Of a stretch of 64,000 bases of DNA, positions 1 to 9,656 are shown piece by piece. How positions within the stretch are numbered: position 1 is the stretch's first letter; each line of letters begins with the position of its first letter. The notes beneath the pieces are model-generated. The model saw nothing but the letters and a program-made list of their open reading frames with translations, made no database searches and was not told the origin of the DNA. Position numbers and translations under genes: made by a program. This DNA is from Undibacterium parvum (GTDB lineage: Bacteria > Pseudomonadota > Gammaproteobacteria > Burkholderiales > Burkholderiaceae_D), in assembly GCF_003955735.1 (NCBI RefSeq), contig NZ_CP034464.1, forward strand, positions 4,464,001 to 4,528,000. The letters are read 5' to 3'.

Positions 1-1
1 T

Positions 2-1165
2 ATGTTCGATAACGCGAAAAAGCATTCGCCTTGTATTATCTTTATCGATGAGATCGATGCAGTAGGGCGCCATCGCGGTGCTGGTATGGGCGGCGGCAAC
101 GATGAGCGTGAGCAAACATTAAACCAAATGCTGGTCGAGATGGATGGCTTTGAGCCAAATTCTGGTGTGATCGTCGTTGCAGCTACCAACCGCGCGGATG
201 TACTTGACAAGGCATTGTTGCGCCCAGGTCGTTTTGACCGACAAGTCACTGTTGGCTTGCCAGATATTCGTGGCCGCGAGCAAATTTTAAATGTACATAT
301 GCGTAAGGTGCCAATCGCGCCTGACGTTAAGGCAGATATTTTGGCACGTGGAACCCCAGGTTTTTCTGGTGCAGATCTGGCAAATTTGGTTAATGAATCA
401 GCTTTGTTTGCAGCCCGTCGCAATAAGCGTTTAGTCGAAATGCAAGATTTTGAAGATGCAAAAGACAAAATCTACATGGGACCTGAGCGTAAATCTATGG
501 TTATGCGTGAAGACGAACGTAAAAATACAGCGTATCACGAATCTGGGCATGCTGTCGTAGCAAAACTTTTGCCGAAGGCAGATCCAGTACACAAAGTTAC
601 TATTATGCCGCGCGGAAATGCTTTGGGTTTAACCTGGCAATTGCCTGAGCATGATCAAATCAGCGGCTATAAAGATAAGATGCTAGAAGAGATTGCGATA
701 TTGTTTGGCGGTCGCATCGCTGAAGAATTGTTCGTTGGACAGATGTCAACTGGCGCCTCGAACGACTTTTCGCGTGCGACAAAGTTGGCAAGGTCGATGG
801 TGACACGCTTTGGTATGTCCGATAGCTTAGGCGTGATGGTGTATGAAGATAGTCAGCAAGATGGTTATTTCGGTGGCGCCTCAAAAACAATTTCCGAAGC
901 CACTCAGCAAAAAGTTGATGCAGAGATACGCGCAATTCTGGATGCTCAATATGCGATTTCGCGTCAGTTACTAGAGCAAAATCGCGATAAGGTTGAGGCA
1001 ATGACCAAGGCATTGTTAGATTGGGAAACCATAGACGCCGATCAAATTAATGACATTATGAGCGGGATAGAGCCAAGGCCGCCAAAAGCCGGACAGCCTA
1101 CTCCCAAAACGACATCTGATGGTAAATCTGGTGGCGTTACACCAAGCGCAACCGCTCCGGCTTAA
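2..1165 (+). CDS. ftsH: ATP-dependent zinc metalloprotease FtsH (5' end outside window)
   Basis: This is the C-terminal 387 residues of the membrane-anchored AAA+ protease that degrades short-lived and misassembled membrane and cytosolic proteins. The visible part starts just before the Walker B motif (IIFIDEID). It continues through the second region of homology (ATNR...RPGRFDR) and contains the zinc-binding HESGH motif (HEXXH) encoded at about 539-553. The C-terminus is a low-complexity Pro/Thr/Lys tail. The N-terminal membrane segments and Walker A lie upstream of the window. It is followed by a terminator and then folP, the gene order also seen in E. coli (ftsH-folP-glmM). Confidence 0.97.
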   Translation: MFDNAKKHSPCIIFIDEIDAVGRHRGAGMGGGNDEREQTLNQMLVEMDGFEPNSGVIVVAATNRADVLDKALLRPGRFDRQVTVGLPDIRGREQILNVHMRKVPIAPDVKADILARGTPGFSGADLANLVNESALFAARRNKRLVEMQDFEDAKDKIYMGPERKSMVMREDERKNTAYHESGHAVVAKLLPKADPVHKVTIMPRGNALGLTWQLPEHDQISGYKDKMLEEIAILFGGRIAEELFVGQMSTGASNDFSRATKLARSMVTRFGMSDSLGVMVYEDSQQDGYFGGASKTISEATQQKVDAEIRAILDAQYAISRQLLEQNRDKVEAMTKALLDWETIDADQINDIMSGIEPRPPKAGQPTPKTTSDGKSGGVTPSATAPA

Positions 1166-1207
1166 GACTATTGAATATCGCTGTCTTTGATTAATTATTT
1201 TGCATGT

Positions 1208-1240
1208 AAGGGTGAGGAGTAATCCTCGCCCTTATTTTTT
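1208..1240 (+). terminator. Rho-independent terminator after ftsH, abutting the folP start
   Basis: A ten-base stem (AAGGGTGAGG pairing with CCTCGCCCTT, one G-T wobble) with a six-base loop is followed by ATTTTTT. It ends only four bases before the folP ATG. It therefore probably limits read-through from ftsH into folP-glmM. Confidence 0.85.
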
Positions 1241-1244
1241 ATCT

Positions 1245-2087
1245 ATGAATACATTTTTTAGATGTGGGCGTTATCGCTTTGCACTCGATGGCGCTGGCAG
1301 TCGCCCGATAGTAATGGGCATCCTGAACGTTACACCTGACTCATTTTCGGATGGTGGCAATTACCGTTTTCTTGATGACGCCATTTCTCGTGCGGAGCAA
1401 ATGATAGCCGACGGCGTTGATATTATTGATATTGGTGGCGAGTCAACAAGGCCGGGCGCTGCAACAGTCTCTATAGAAGTTGAGCTGCAACGCGTTATGC
1501 CTATAATTTTCGCTTTGCGGGACTGTGGCAAAGCGATTTCTATTGATACCTATAAGCCCGAAGTGATGCGTGAAGCGATTATGGCAGGGGTGGATATGGT
1601 AAATGATGTACGTGGTTTTGCCTCTATCGAGGCTAGGCAAGTAGTCTCCGACGTCGAGGTCGGGCTGTGTGTCATGCACATGCAAAATTTGCCGAGTAAT
1701 ATGCAGTTAGCACCGGCATATGCCGATGTTAATGATGCAGTAACCGATTTTTTTTCACAGCGACTTTCAGAACTAGATGCGCTTGGGGTGGATAGAGCAA
1801 GAGTCTGTCTGGATCCGGGTTTTGGCTTCGGTAAAACCTTAGCGCATAATATCTCGATGATGCGCCACCTTGCTGAGTTTCGAAATACTTTCGACCTACC
1901 TATCTTGGCAGGCCTTTCACGCAAAAGCATGATAGGCGAAATTGTGGGGCGTCCGGTTGAGCAGCGTTTGGCCGGCAGCCTGGCTGCTGCACTTGGTGCC
2001 GTAAATCAAGGTGCACGCTTATTGCGTGTTCATGATGTAGCCGAAACGGTAGATGCGATTAAAGTTTGGCAGCAAATATCAAATTAA
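1245..2087 (+). CDS. folP: Dihydropteroate synthase
   Basis: FolP condenses p-aminobenzoate with dihydropterin pyrophosphate to make dihydropteroate in folate synthesis; it is the sulfonamide target. The 280-residue protein has the family signatures MGILNVTPDSFSDGG near the N-terminus, IDIGGESTRPGA, and the pterin/phosphate-binding stretch PILAGLSRKS. The ATG at 1245 is chosen because upstream in-frame codons fall inside the terminator hairpin and encode nothing family-like. No clear Shine-Dalgarno precedes it. It lies 17 bases upstream of glmM, so the two are likely co-transcribed. Confidence 0.95.
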   Translation: MNTFFRCGRYRFALDGAGSRPIVMGILNVTPDSFSDGGNYRFLDDAISRAEQMIADGVDIIDIGGESTRPGAATVSIEVELQRVMPIIFALRDCGKAISIDTYKPEVMREAIMAGVDMVNDVRGFASIEARQVVSDVEVGLCVMHMQNLPSNMQLAPAYADVNDAVTDFFSQRLSELDALGVDRARVCLDPGFGFGKTLAHNISMMRHLAEFRNTFDLPILAGLSRKSMIGEIVGRPVEQRLAGSLAAALGAVNQGARLLRVHDVAETVDAIKVWQQISN

Positions 2088-2104
2088 TTGAACTAGGATA
2101 AAAA

Positions 2105-3454
2105 ATGACAAGAAAATATTTTGGGACCGATGGCATACGCGGCAAAGTTGGGGTTTATCCGATTACTCCTGATTTCGTAATGCGACTAGGTTACGCAGCT
2201 GGCAAGATGTTGGCAAACTCTGACAGTTTCGCCGGTAAGCGTCCTACCGTATTGATTGGAAAAGACACGCGCGTTTCTGGCTACATGTTGGAGGCCTCAT
2301 TAGAGGCGGGTTTTGCGGCAGCGGGGGTCGATGTGATGCTGTCCGGGCCTATGCCTACGCCCGCGGTAGCTTACCTGACCAGAGCCTTGCGCTTATCCGC
2401 AGGCGTCGTTATATCGGCTTCGCACAACCCCTACGAAGACAATGGCATTAAGTTTTTTTCCGCACAAGGAGATAAGCTGGCAGATGAAGTTGAGCTGGCG
2501 ATTGAGGCTGAGCTTGAAAAGCCTATGGACTGCGTCAGCTCAGAAAATTTAGGTAAGGCACATCGCTTGCGTGATGCCAACGGTCGCTACATAGAATTTT
2601 GCAAAAGCACTTACCCAAATGAGTTAGATTTACGTGGTCTCAAAATCGTAGTCGATTGCGCACATGGTGCCGCCTACGACATCGCACCTCATGTCTTCCA
2701 TGAGCTCGGCGCCGAAGTCATTGCAATTGGCAATCAGCCCAATGGTTTCAATATTAATGACAAAGTCGGGGCAACATCTCCCGATGCCTTGGCCTTGGCT
2801 GTCAGAGCGAATCATGCCGATCTTGGGATCGCCTTGGACGGCGACGCTGATCGTCTGTTAATGGTGGATAAGAACGGGAAAATTTACGATGGAGATCAGT
2901 TACTGTATTTAATGGTGATCGATAGATTGGCAATAGGTCCGGTTCCCGGCGTCGTTGGTACCTTAATGACGAACATGGCGGTTGAAATCGCGTTCCAAAA
3001 ATTGGGCGTTGGATTTACCAGAGCCAAAGTCGGCGACCGTTATGTTCTGGAACAAATGCGTGAACGCGGTTGGTTATTGGGGGGGGAAGGATCTGGTCAT
3101 TTACTGTGCCTGGATAAGCATAGCACCGGTGACGGCATCGTCTCAGCACTACAGGTCTTGTCTGCTTTGCGACGCAACGAGCAAACCTTAGATCAGTGTT
3201 TTGAAAATTTAGAATTATTTCCACAAGTACTCATCAATGTAAGGGTGCCGACTGGTTTTGATTGGCAAAAAAATGAGGCGCTGTTAGCTGAAAAAATCAA
3301 GGTTGAGGCTGAGTTGGCAGGCAAAGGACGGGTCTTGATTCGTGCCTCTGGTACCGAGCCATTGATACGTGTAATGGTCGAAACTGCTGACGCCAACATG
3401 GCAAATTCACTGGCCAGACGTTTAGCGGAATGTATTCCGTCTAAACAGGCATAA
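2105..3454 (+). CDS. glmM: Phosphoglucosamine mutase
   Basis: GlmM converts glucosamine-6-phosphate to glucosamine-1-phosphate for UDP-GlcNAc, peptidoglycan and LPS synthesis. The 449-residue protein is the normal family length. It begins with [10 protein letters not shown] and carries the active-site serine loop VVISASHNP at residues 101-109, with the phosphorylated serine probably residue 106. The metal loop DGDADR and the C-terminal phosphate-binding [10 protein letters not shown] are also present. AGGATA lies a few bases before the ATG. It ends the ftsH-folP-glmM group. Confidence 0.97.
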   Translation: MTRKYFGTDGIRGKVGVYPITPDFVMRLGYAAGKMLANSDSFAGKRPTVLIGKDTRVSGYMLEASLEAGFAAAGVDVMLSGPMPTPAVAYLTRALRLSAGVVISASHNPYEDNGIKFFSAQGDKLADEVELAIEAELEKPMDCVSSENLGKAHRLRDANGRYIEFCKSTYPNELDLRGLKIVVDCAHGAAYDIAPHVFHELGAEVIAIGNQPNGFNINDKVGATSPDALALAVRANHADLGIALDGDADRLLMVDKNGKIYDGDQLLYLMVIDRLAIGPVPGVVGTLMTNMAVEIAFQKLGVGFTRAKVGDRYVLEQMRERGWLLGGEGSGHLLCLDKHSTGDGIVSALQVLSALRRNEQTLDQCFENLELFPQVLINVRVPTGFDWQKNEALLAEKIKVEAELAGKGRVLIRASGTEPLIRVMVETADANMANSLARRLAECIPSKQA

Positions 3455-3651
3455 TATTTCGCTGTGAGCCCGTTTCAACCTTGAAAAGGGCGTCGATAAC
3501 ATGTACTATTCAGCCTTCTGTTTTTTGCGCCATGAGTTCGATGTGGCGCCGATATTTGAGAAAATCGGGTGCATTTTTTATCTAAGTAATCGATAAAAAA
3601 TCGCCTTGATTTATTCGACTTGAGCTTGCTTAGAGCATAAAACAGAACTAT

Positions 3652-3728
<77 letters not shown>

Positions 3729-3813
3729 GAATATAAGTAAGAGTAAAAATGAGTTATAGGCATACGCTTATAGCTCATTTTTTATTTGTACTTTACCTTG
3801 GTCCGACTTTGCT

Positions 3814-4296
3814 TCATCTTTGCCCTCCACCAGATTTACACTGCAGTTCAGCTTTCTCATTGGCTTTCTTGAGCTTGGTTTTTGCCTTGCTCATAGATTT
3901 AGCTGTGGCATTCGCCAGTTCTTCCTTGGCCCATTTTGCGCTCAGTTGTAGTGACGCACATTTCTGTTTGTCTTTTTCATTTTTAGCCGAAATTTTGCGC
4001 TGCTCTTTCTGATATTTTTCTTCTTCTTTCTGGCGTGCACTGAGCAATTTATTTAGATCTGCTTTTTCTTTTTCACTCGTGTTGACTGCTTGCTGGTAGT
4101 CTTTGCCCGAAATATTGTTACTGCTCTTATGTAATGACTGAGTAGCGCTGTCCGGGCAGGGTGTTTGCATATAAGTGCTGACACCCTTATCTACACATTT
4201 GTAGGTTTCCGCGGAAGCTGGCGTGATCAAAATCAATGGCGTGAGACAGATGATGCTGAAGCTGAAGCTGAAGCTAATCCAGAGATGTCGTTTCAT
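3814..4296 (-). CDS. DUF4124-type secreted protein
   Basis: This 160-residue protein has an N-terminal signal peptide (hydrophobic residues about 7-28, cleavage near ASA-ET). The DUF4124-like stretch ETYKCVDKGVSTYMQTPCP follows, with its two cysteines. The rest is a Lys/Glu/Ala-rich segment (about residues 70-155) predicted to be helical or coiled coil. DUF4124 proteins are common envelope proteins of unknown role in beta- and gammaproteobacteria. Its start overlaps the end of the upstream FAD oxidase gene by 23 bases, so the two are probably co-transcribed. Confidence 0.8.
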   Translation of the reverse strand: MKRHLWISFSFSFSIICLTPLILITPASAETYKCVDKGVSTYMQTPCPDSATQSLHKSSNNISGKDYQQAVNTSEKEKADLNKLLSARQKEEEKYQKEQRKISAKNEKDKQKCASLQLSAKWAKEELANATAKSMSKAKTKLKKANEKAELQCKSGGGQR

Positions 4297-5710
4297 GGCG
4301 TACTCCTATCACTTTTCCAGGGTTCATCAACTGATGTGGGTCCAACGCTTCTTTTATGGCCTGCATCAGGCGTATTTCTAAAGGTGATTTATACAAAAGT
4401 ATCTCCTCTTTTTTCAACGCTCCTATGCCATGCTCGGCCGAGATGGATCCATGATGACGGTGTACGCTGTCATGCACTATGCGATTCACCTGCGCTTGTG
4501 CCAGCAGAAAATCATTGGCATGTTGGTGCGCGGGGGGCGAAACGTTATAGTGTAAATTTCCATCACCTAAATGCCCGAAGCAAACCATACGACAAGCAGG
4601 AAAGGCCGTCTGCAAAAGTGTATCCGTGGCTGAGATAAATGTAGCAATCTGCGAAACAGGGATTGAAATATCGTGTTTAATATTTTTTCCCTCGCGTGCC
4701 TGGGCGCTGGAAATGAGCTCGCGAAATTTCCAGATCGCAGCAGCCTGGCTGAGCGAGTTGGCGATCACCACATCTAGAATTAAGCCAGACTGCAGTGCGC
4801 TTGCCAGCAGATTTTCTAGCTGGGTCCGGGTATGCTCTTGAGTCTCGGAACTTGAAAGCTCGATCAGAACATACTGCGGATGAGATCTGCTAAATATTTT
4901 AGGTAGCTCGGCAAAGTGCTTGTGTACCAACTGTAGGCAAAAATCGGAAAACAGTTCAAAACCAGTCAAGCTTGCGCCAGTATGTTCTTGGACTAAACTT
5001 AATAAGCCTAAGGCTGCATTCACGTCGGCCAGCGCAATCAAGGCGGTCACTTCACTCTTGGGAATAGGGAATAATTTAATCACAGCGGCGGTGATGATGC
5101 CCAAAGTGCCTTCGGAGCCTATGAATAAATCACGTAAATCGTAACCGGTATTGTCTTTTCGCAGAGCCCGCAAACCATCCCAAATTTCGCCGGCGGCAGT
5201 CACTACTTCCAGTCCCAGGCAAAGCTCGCGGGCGTTGCCGTAACGTAGTACCGCAGTGCCGCCCGCATTGGTGGCGAGGTTGCCGCCTATAGTGCAGGAT
5301 CCTTCCGATGCTAGCGAAAGTGGATACAGGCGATCGGCTCCTTGTGCTGCGGCTTGTACTTCGGCCAGTAAGCATCCGGCTTCTACCGTCATCGTATTAT
5401 TGGCGGCGTCTATCTTCCTGATGCGCTTGAGGCGTTTCAAAGACAATACAATGCTGTTGCCGCTTTGATCTGGAATGCTGCCTAATACCAAGCCAGTGTT
5501 ACCACCTTGTGGCACGATGGCGATCTGATGTTCAGCGCACAGTCGCACCAATGCCGCCACTTCCTCGCTGTTGGCGGGGCTGAGTACCGCCAGGGCTTTC
5601 CCTACTTCACGCTGACGCTGGTCGGTGAGGTAAGTCAGCATTTCATCTTGCTCGCTCAGGACATAATTAGCACCGATGGTTTGCTGGCAGAGATGCAGAA
5701 ATGGCGACAT
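4274..5710 (-). CDS. FAD-linked oxidase, GlcD/D-2-hydroxyacid dehydrogenase family
   Basis: This 478-residue flavoprotein oxidises a 2-hydroxyacid such as D-lactate, glycolate or D-2-hydroxyglutarate; the substrate cannot be told from sequence. It has the PCMH-type FAD-binding domain (VPQGGNTGL, then GSCTIGGNLATNAGG and GSEGTLGIIT) and the C-terminal cap domain with GHLGDGNLHYNV and the terminal motif HGIGALK...DPHQLMNPGK. The length suits the single-subunit D-LDH/D2HGDH group. No glcE or glcF partner lies next to it, which argues against a glycolate oxidase complex. Confidence 0.88.
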   Translation of the reverse strand: MSPFLHLCQQTIGANYVLSEQDEMLTYLTDQRQREVGKALAVLSPANSEEVAALVRLCAEHQIAIVPQGGNTGLVLGSIPDQSGNSIVLSLKRLKRIRKIDAANNTMTVEAGCLLAEVQAAAQGADRLYPLSLASEGSCTIGGNLATNAGGTAVLRYGNARELCLGLEVVTAAGEIWDGLRALRKDNTGYDLRDLFIGSEGTLGIITAAVIKLFPIPKSEVTALIALADVNAALGLLSLVQEHTGASLTGFELFSDFCLQLVHKHFAELPKIFSRSHPQYVLIELSSSETQEHTRTQLENLLASALQSGLILDVVIANSLSQAAAIWKFRELISSAQAREGKNIKHDISIPVSQIATFISATDTLLQTAFPACRMVCFGHLGDGNLHYNVSPPAHQHANDFLLAQAQVNRIVHDSVHRHHGSISAEHGIGALKKEEILLYKSPLEIRLMQAIKEALDPHQLMNPGKVIGVRHETTSLD

Positions 5711-5733
5711 GGTTTAGACTTTTATCCGGTGCG

Positions 5734-6752
<1,019 letters not shown>

Positions 6753-6996
6753 TTAAATGAAACAATTGGTCACTACTAAAGGGAATTTGCAGACGCTATT
6801 ATAGGTCGGATTAATACAGGATATGTATAGACCACGCTAACGTCAGACGAAACAAGAATGTTTTGAATTGTCCGAGCAGCCAGGCTTAAATTATTCAGCG
6901 CAGACGCTTGAAAATAGTTAGCAAAACAAGCAAGTCCATTACAATGTGGGCTGGTAGCTTCAGCTTAGTGTCGATAAGAGATAGAGTAAAATTTTT

Positions 6997-8280
6997 ATGC
7001 GTGGATTATCATGGTCGCAAATACGTAATTTGTTTTGGTTTGCCTTTGGCAGGCTAAAAGAAGGGCGCTTGCCGCAGGTGGCGGGCAGTCTGACCTTCAC
7101 CACCGTTTTGGCCTTGGTGCCCATCATCACGATAGCGCTGGCAATCTTCACCGCTTTCCCACTGTTTAATAATTTCAGGACGTCTTTAGAGGCCTATTTT
7201 ATTCAAAACCTCATGCCCAAGGGGATTTCAAATACGGTAATGGGCTACCTGACCCAGTTTGCCACCAAGGCGACCCGCTTGTCCGCGATAGGCGGGGTCG
7301 CCTTGATGGTGACCGCGGTCACCACGTTGTCGATGATAGACCGCTCCTTTAATCAGATTTGGCATGTCAAACAAGGCCGTCCTATCATGCAAAGAATTTT
7401 GGTGTATTGGGCCATCATCACTTTGGGACCTTTGCTGATCGGTATCTCACTGAGCGCCACCTCTTATCTGTTTTCCGCCACCAGTGGTGTGGTCGGCGCT
7501 GTGCCTTTTGTAGGGGCAGTTTTTTATACGATGGTGTCGATATTTTTTACCACCGGGGCTTTCACCTTGCTGTATCTGGCCGTGCCTAACCGTAGTGTAG
7601 ACTGGCGCGACGCCGCCTGGGGCGGGCTATTTGCGGCGCTGGCATTTGAAATTTCCAAGCGTTTGTTTGCTGTGTTTGTGACGCGCTTCCCAACCTACAC
7701 CATGATTTATGGTGCACTGGCGGCGATTCCGATTTTCTTACTCTGGATTTACTTGTCGTGGCTGATTACTTTAATCGGTGCGGTGATTGCCGCCTCATTA
7801 CCCATCGTCAAATTTGAACGCTGGTGGCATGTGCCTACGCCTGGCAGCGCGTTTGAGGACGCAGTGGCGGTATTAAAAGTCCTGGTCCTTGCCAGAAATG
7901 GTAGTGGTGGTGCCAGCGTTGATCTAGCCAGCATACGGATACAGACGCGCTTTGGACTCGATGAAATTGAGGGATTGTTAGCGCAAATGCTGGAAGCAGA
8001 TTGGGTTGCCAAGGTTACCGCTGATCACACTGCAAAATCCCAAAGACCGTGGTGGAATAAGATGGATGCGGGCACAGATCGCTGGATCTTTACGGCAGAT
8101 CCTGGCAGTTTAAAACTCTCCGATGTGTATCGCTTGTTTGTGTTTGATATTGCCGACGCCAGCAGTTTAAGAAACTTAGTCAGTCGTGTCATCGATCAAG
8201 GCTTGAGCGAAAATCTGGCGGCGTATTTCTCTGAAAAATTAGCGGCACCACAAACCATCCAAACAGCGCCCATTCGTTAA
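6997..8280 (+). CDS. YihY/UPF0761 family inner-membrane protein
   Basis: This 427-residue protein has six hydrophobic segments in its first 280 residues and the family pattern GSLTFTTVLALVPIITIALAIF plus QIWHV. It belongs to the YihY/virulence factor BrkB family (once called RNase BN in error). Its biochemical role is unsettled. The C-terminal 140 residues form a soluble domain resembling the winged-helix-like tails of betaproteobacterial members. It is transcribed divergently from wrbA. The 3' end runs directly into a tandem repeat. Confidence 0.88.
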   Translation: MRGLSWSQIRNLFWFAFGRLKEGRLPQVAGSLTFTTVLALVPIITIALAIFTAFPLFNNFRTSLEAYFIQNLMPKGISNTVMGYLTQFATKATRLSAIGGVALMVTAVTTLSMIDRSFNQIWHVKQGRPIMQRILVYWAIITLGPLLIGISLSATSYLFSATSGVVGAVPFVGAVFYTMVSIFFTTGAFTLLYLAVPNRSVDWRDAAWGGLFAALAFEISKRLFAVFVTRFPTYTMIYGALAAIPIFLLWIYLSWLITLIGAVIAASLPIVKFERWWHVPTPGSAFEDAVAVLKVLVLARNGSGGASVDLASIRIQTRFGLDEIEGLLAQMLEADWVAKVTADHTAKSQRPWWNKMDAGTDRWIFTADPGSLKLSDVYRLFVFDIADASSLRNLVSRVIDQGLSENLAAYFSEKLAAPQTIQTAPIR

Positions 8281-8315
8281 GGCAATCGATTAAGGCAATC
8301 GGTTAAGGCAATCCA
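8277..8315. repeat. Tandem repeat, three 13-bp units
   Basis: Three consecutive 13-mers share TTAAGGCAATC and differ only in their last two bases. The first unit contains the stop codon of the upstream YihY-family gene, so each further unit would supply another in-frame or out-of-frame TAA. Confidence 0.9.
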
Positions 8316-8359
8316 CTCGCCGGCCTTACCTCAAATGGCACCAGCGACCTAGCCGCAGA

Positions 8360-8424
8360 CCCAGTATCCATGCGGGTTTGCGGCATGCATGGCCGGCAAG
8401 GCGCATGAAATATGCGCACTGGGG
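8360..8424. repeat. REP-like extragenic palindrome (copy A)
   Basis: The outer arms CCCAGT and ACTGGG, with inner arms ATGCG.../GCGCAT, form an imperfect hairpin. It shares AGTATCCATGCGGGTTT-type sequence with the element at 26652-26735. It lies between two convergent genes, where it could act as a transcript-end structure. Confidence 0.65.
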
Positions 8425-8528
8425 CTATGGCTATTTGATTTCATAGCAAGCCAGGCGCAGTAGCAAAAGATTGATGGTGCTCCATGCGTTTGATCACTAT
8501 CCGCAGCGATTTGTCTTCGCTTGTTGGT

Positions 8529-9650
8529 TTAGACTTTTGACGCGGGGAGCGATGTATTCGCCACAAGTAAGTTTGTATATCCAAGCGGCTGCGAGCGCAA
8601 ATATTGCGGTGCCACCTCTACACTGGCGCCCAATTCGGCGGCTGCATGCCAAGGCCAGTGCGGATTGTAGAGTATGGCGCGCGCCAGCGCTACCATATCA
8701 GCCTGACCCTCAGCAATGATGGCTTCCGCTTGTGCCGGCTCGGTAATTAATCCGACTGCGATGGTAGGCATGCCGGTATGCTGGCGAATTCTATTGGCAA
8801 ACTCAACTTGATATCCAGCACTCGCCGGAATGTTTTGCAGTGGCGAGACGCCGCCGCTAGAGACATGGATGAAGCTACAGTTGAGCGAATGTAAGGCCTG
8901 TGCAAACACCAGGCACTGCTCAAGATCCCAACCGCCGTCCACCCAATCAGTGGCAGAGACACGGATTCCAATCACCTTATCGGCAGGAAGTGCAGCGCGT
9001 AGTGCCGCCATGATCTGCAAGGGGAAGCGCATCCGGTTTGCCAGACTGCCACCGTATTCGTCTTCGCGTTGATTCGATAGTGGCGAGAGAAATTGATGGA
9101 GTAAATACCCGTGCGCAGCATGGATCTCAATGGCGTCGATACCGATGCGATGGGCGCGCAGCGCAGCATCAACGAAGCCCTGGCAGATGCGCTGCATGCC
9201 AGCATGATCGAGCTCCACTGGCGGTAAGTCGTGTGGATTGTGTGCCAGCGCAGAGGGACCGAGAGTTTGCCAGCCACCTTCTGCAGCTGAGCACTGCTTA
9301 CCGCCTTGCCAGGGTACGTGGGTGGAGGCTTTGCGTCCGGCGTGCGCTAATTGGATCGCAATCGGCATGCTAGAATATTTGCGAACCGAGTTAATCACTT
9401 TGGCTAATGCGGCCTCAGTGTCATCCGACCACAGCCCCAGGTCGGCTGGGCTAATGCGCCCTTCAGGCAGCACTGCTGCTGCCTCTATGCAAAATAAGCC
9501 AGCGCCCGAGAGTGTCATCGCGCCCATGTGCATCAGATGCCAATCGCTGGCTTTGCCATCGAGCGCCGAGTACTGACACATTGGCGCAATTGCGATCCGG
9601 TTCTTCAGATGCAAAGACCCTAGCTGATACGAGGAGAATAGGGCGCTCAT
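8529..9650 (-). CDS. Old yellow enzyme-type NADH:flavin oxidoreductase (YqjM/XenA class)
   Basis: This 373-residue FMN TIM-barrel enzyme reduces activated alkenes, quinones or nitro compounds with NAD(P)H. It shows the YqjM/XenA-class start LKNRIAIAPMCQYSA, with the redox-modulating Cys at residue 25. The substrate-binding pair IHAAHGYLLHQFLSP, then NQREDEYGGSLANR, and the C-terminal phosphate site MVALARAILYNP follow. The physiological substrate is unknown. It starts six bases downstream of the ABC-F gene on the same strand. Confidence 0.92.
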   Translation of the reverse strand: MSALFSSYQLGSLHLKNRIAIAPMCQYSALDGKASDWHLMHMGAMTLSGAGLFCIEAAAVLPEGRISPADLGLWSDDTEAALAKVINSVRKYSSMPIAIQLAHAGRKASTHVPWQGGKQCSAAEGGWQTLGPSALAHNPHDLPPVELDHAGMQRICQGFVDAALRAHRIGIDAIEIHAAHGYLLHQFLSPLSNQREDEYGGSLANRMRFPLQIMAALRAALPADKVIGIRVSATDWVDGGWDLEQCLVFAQALHSLNCSFIHVSSGGVSPLQNIPASAGYQVEFANRIRQHTGMPTIAVGLITEPAQAEAIIAEGQADMVALARAILYNPHWPWHAAAELGASVEVAPQYLRSQPLGYTNLLVANTSLPASKV

Positions 9651-9656
9651 AGTGGC

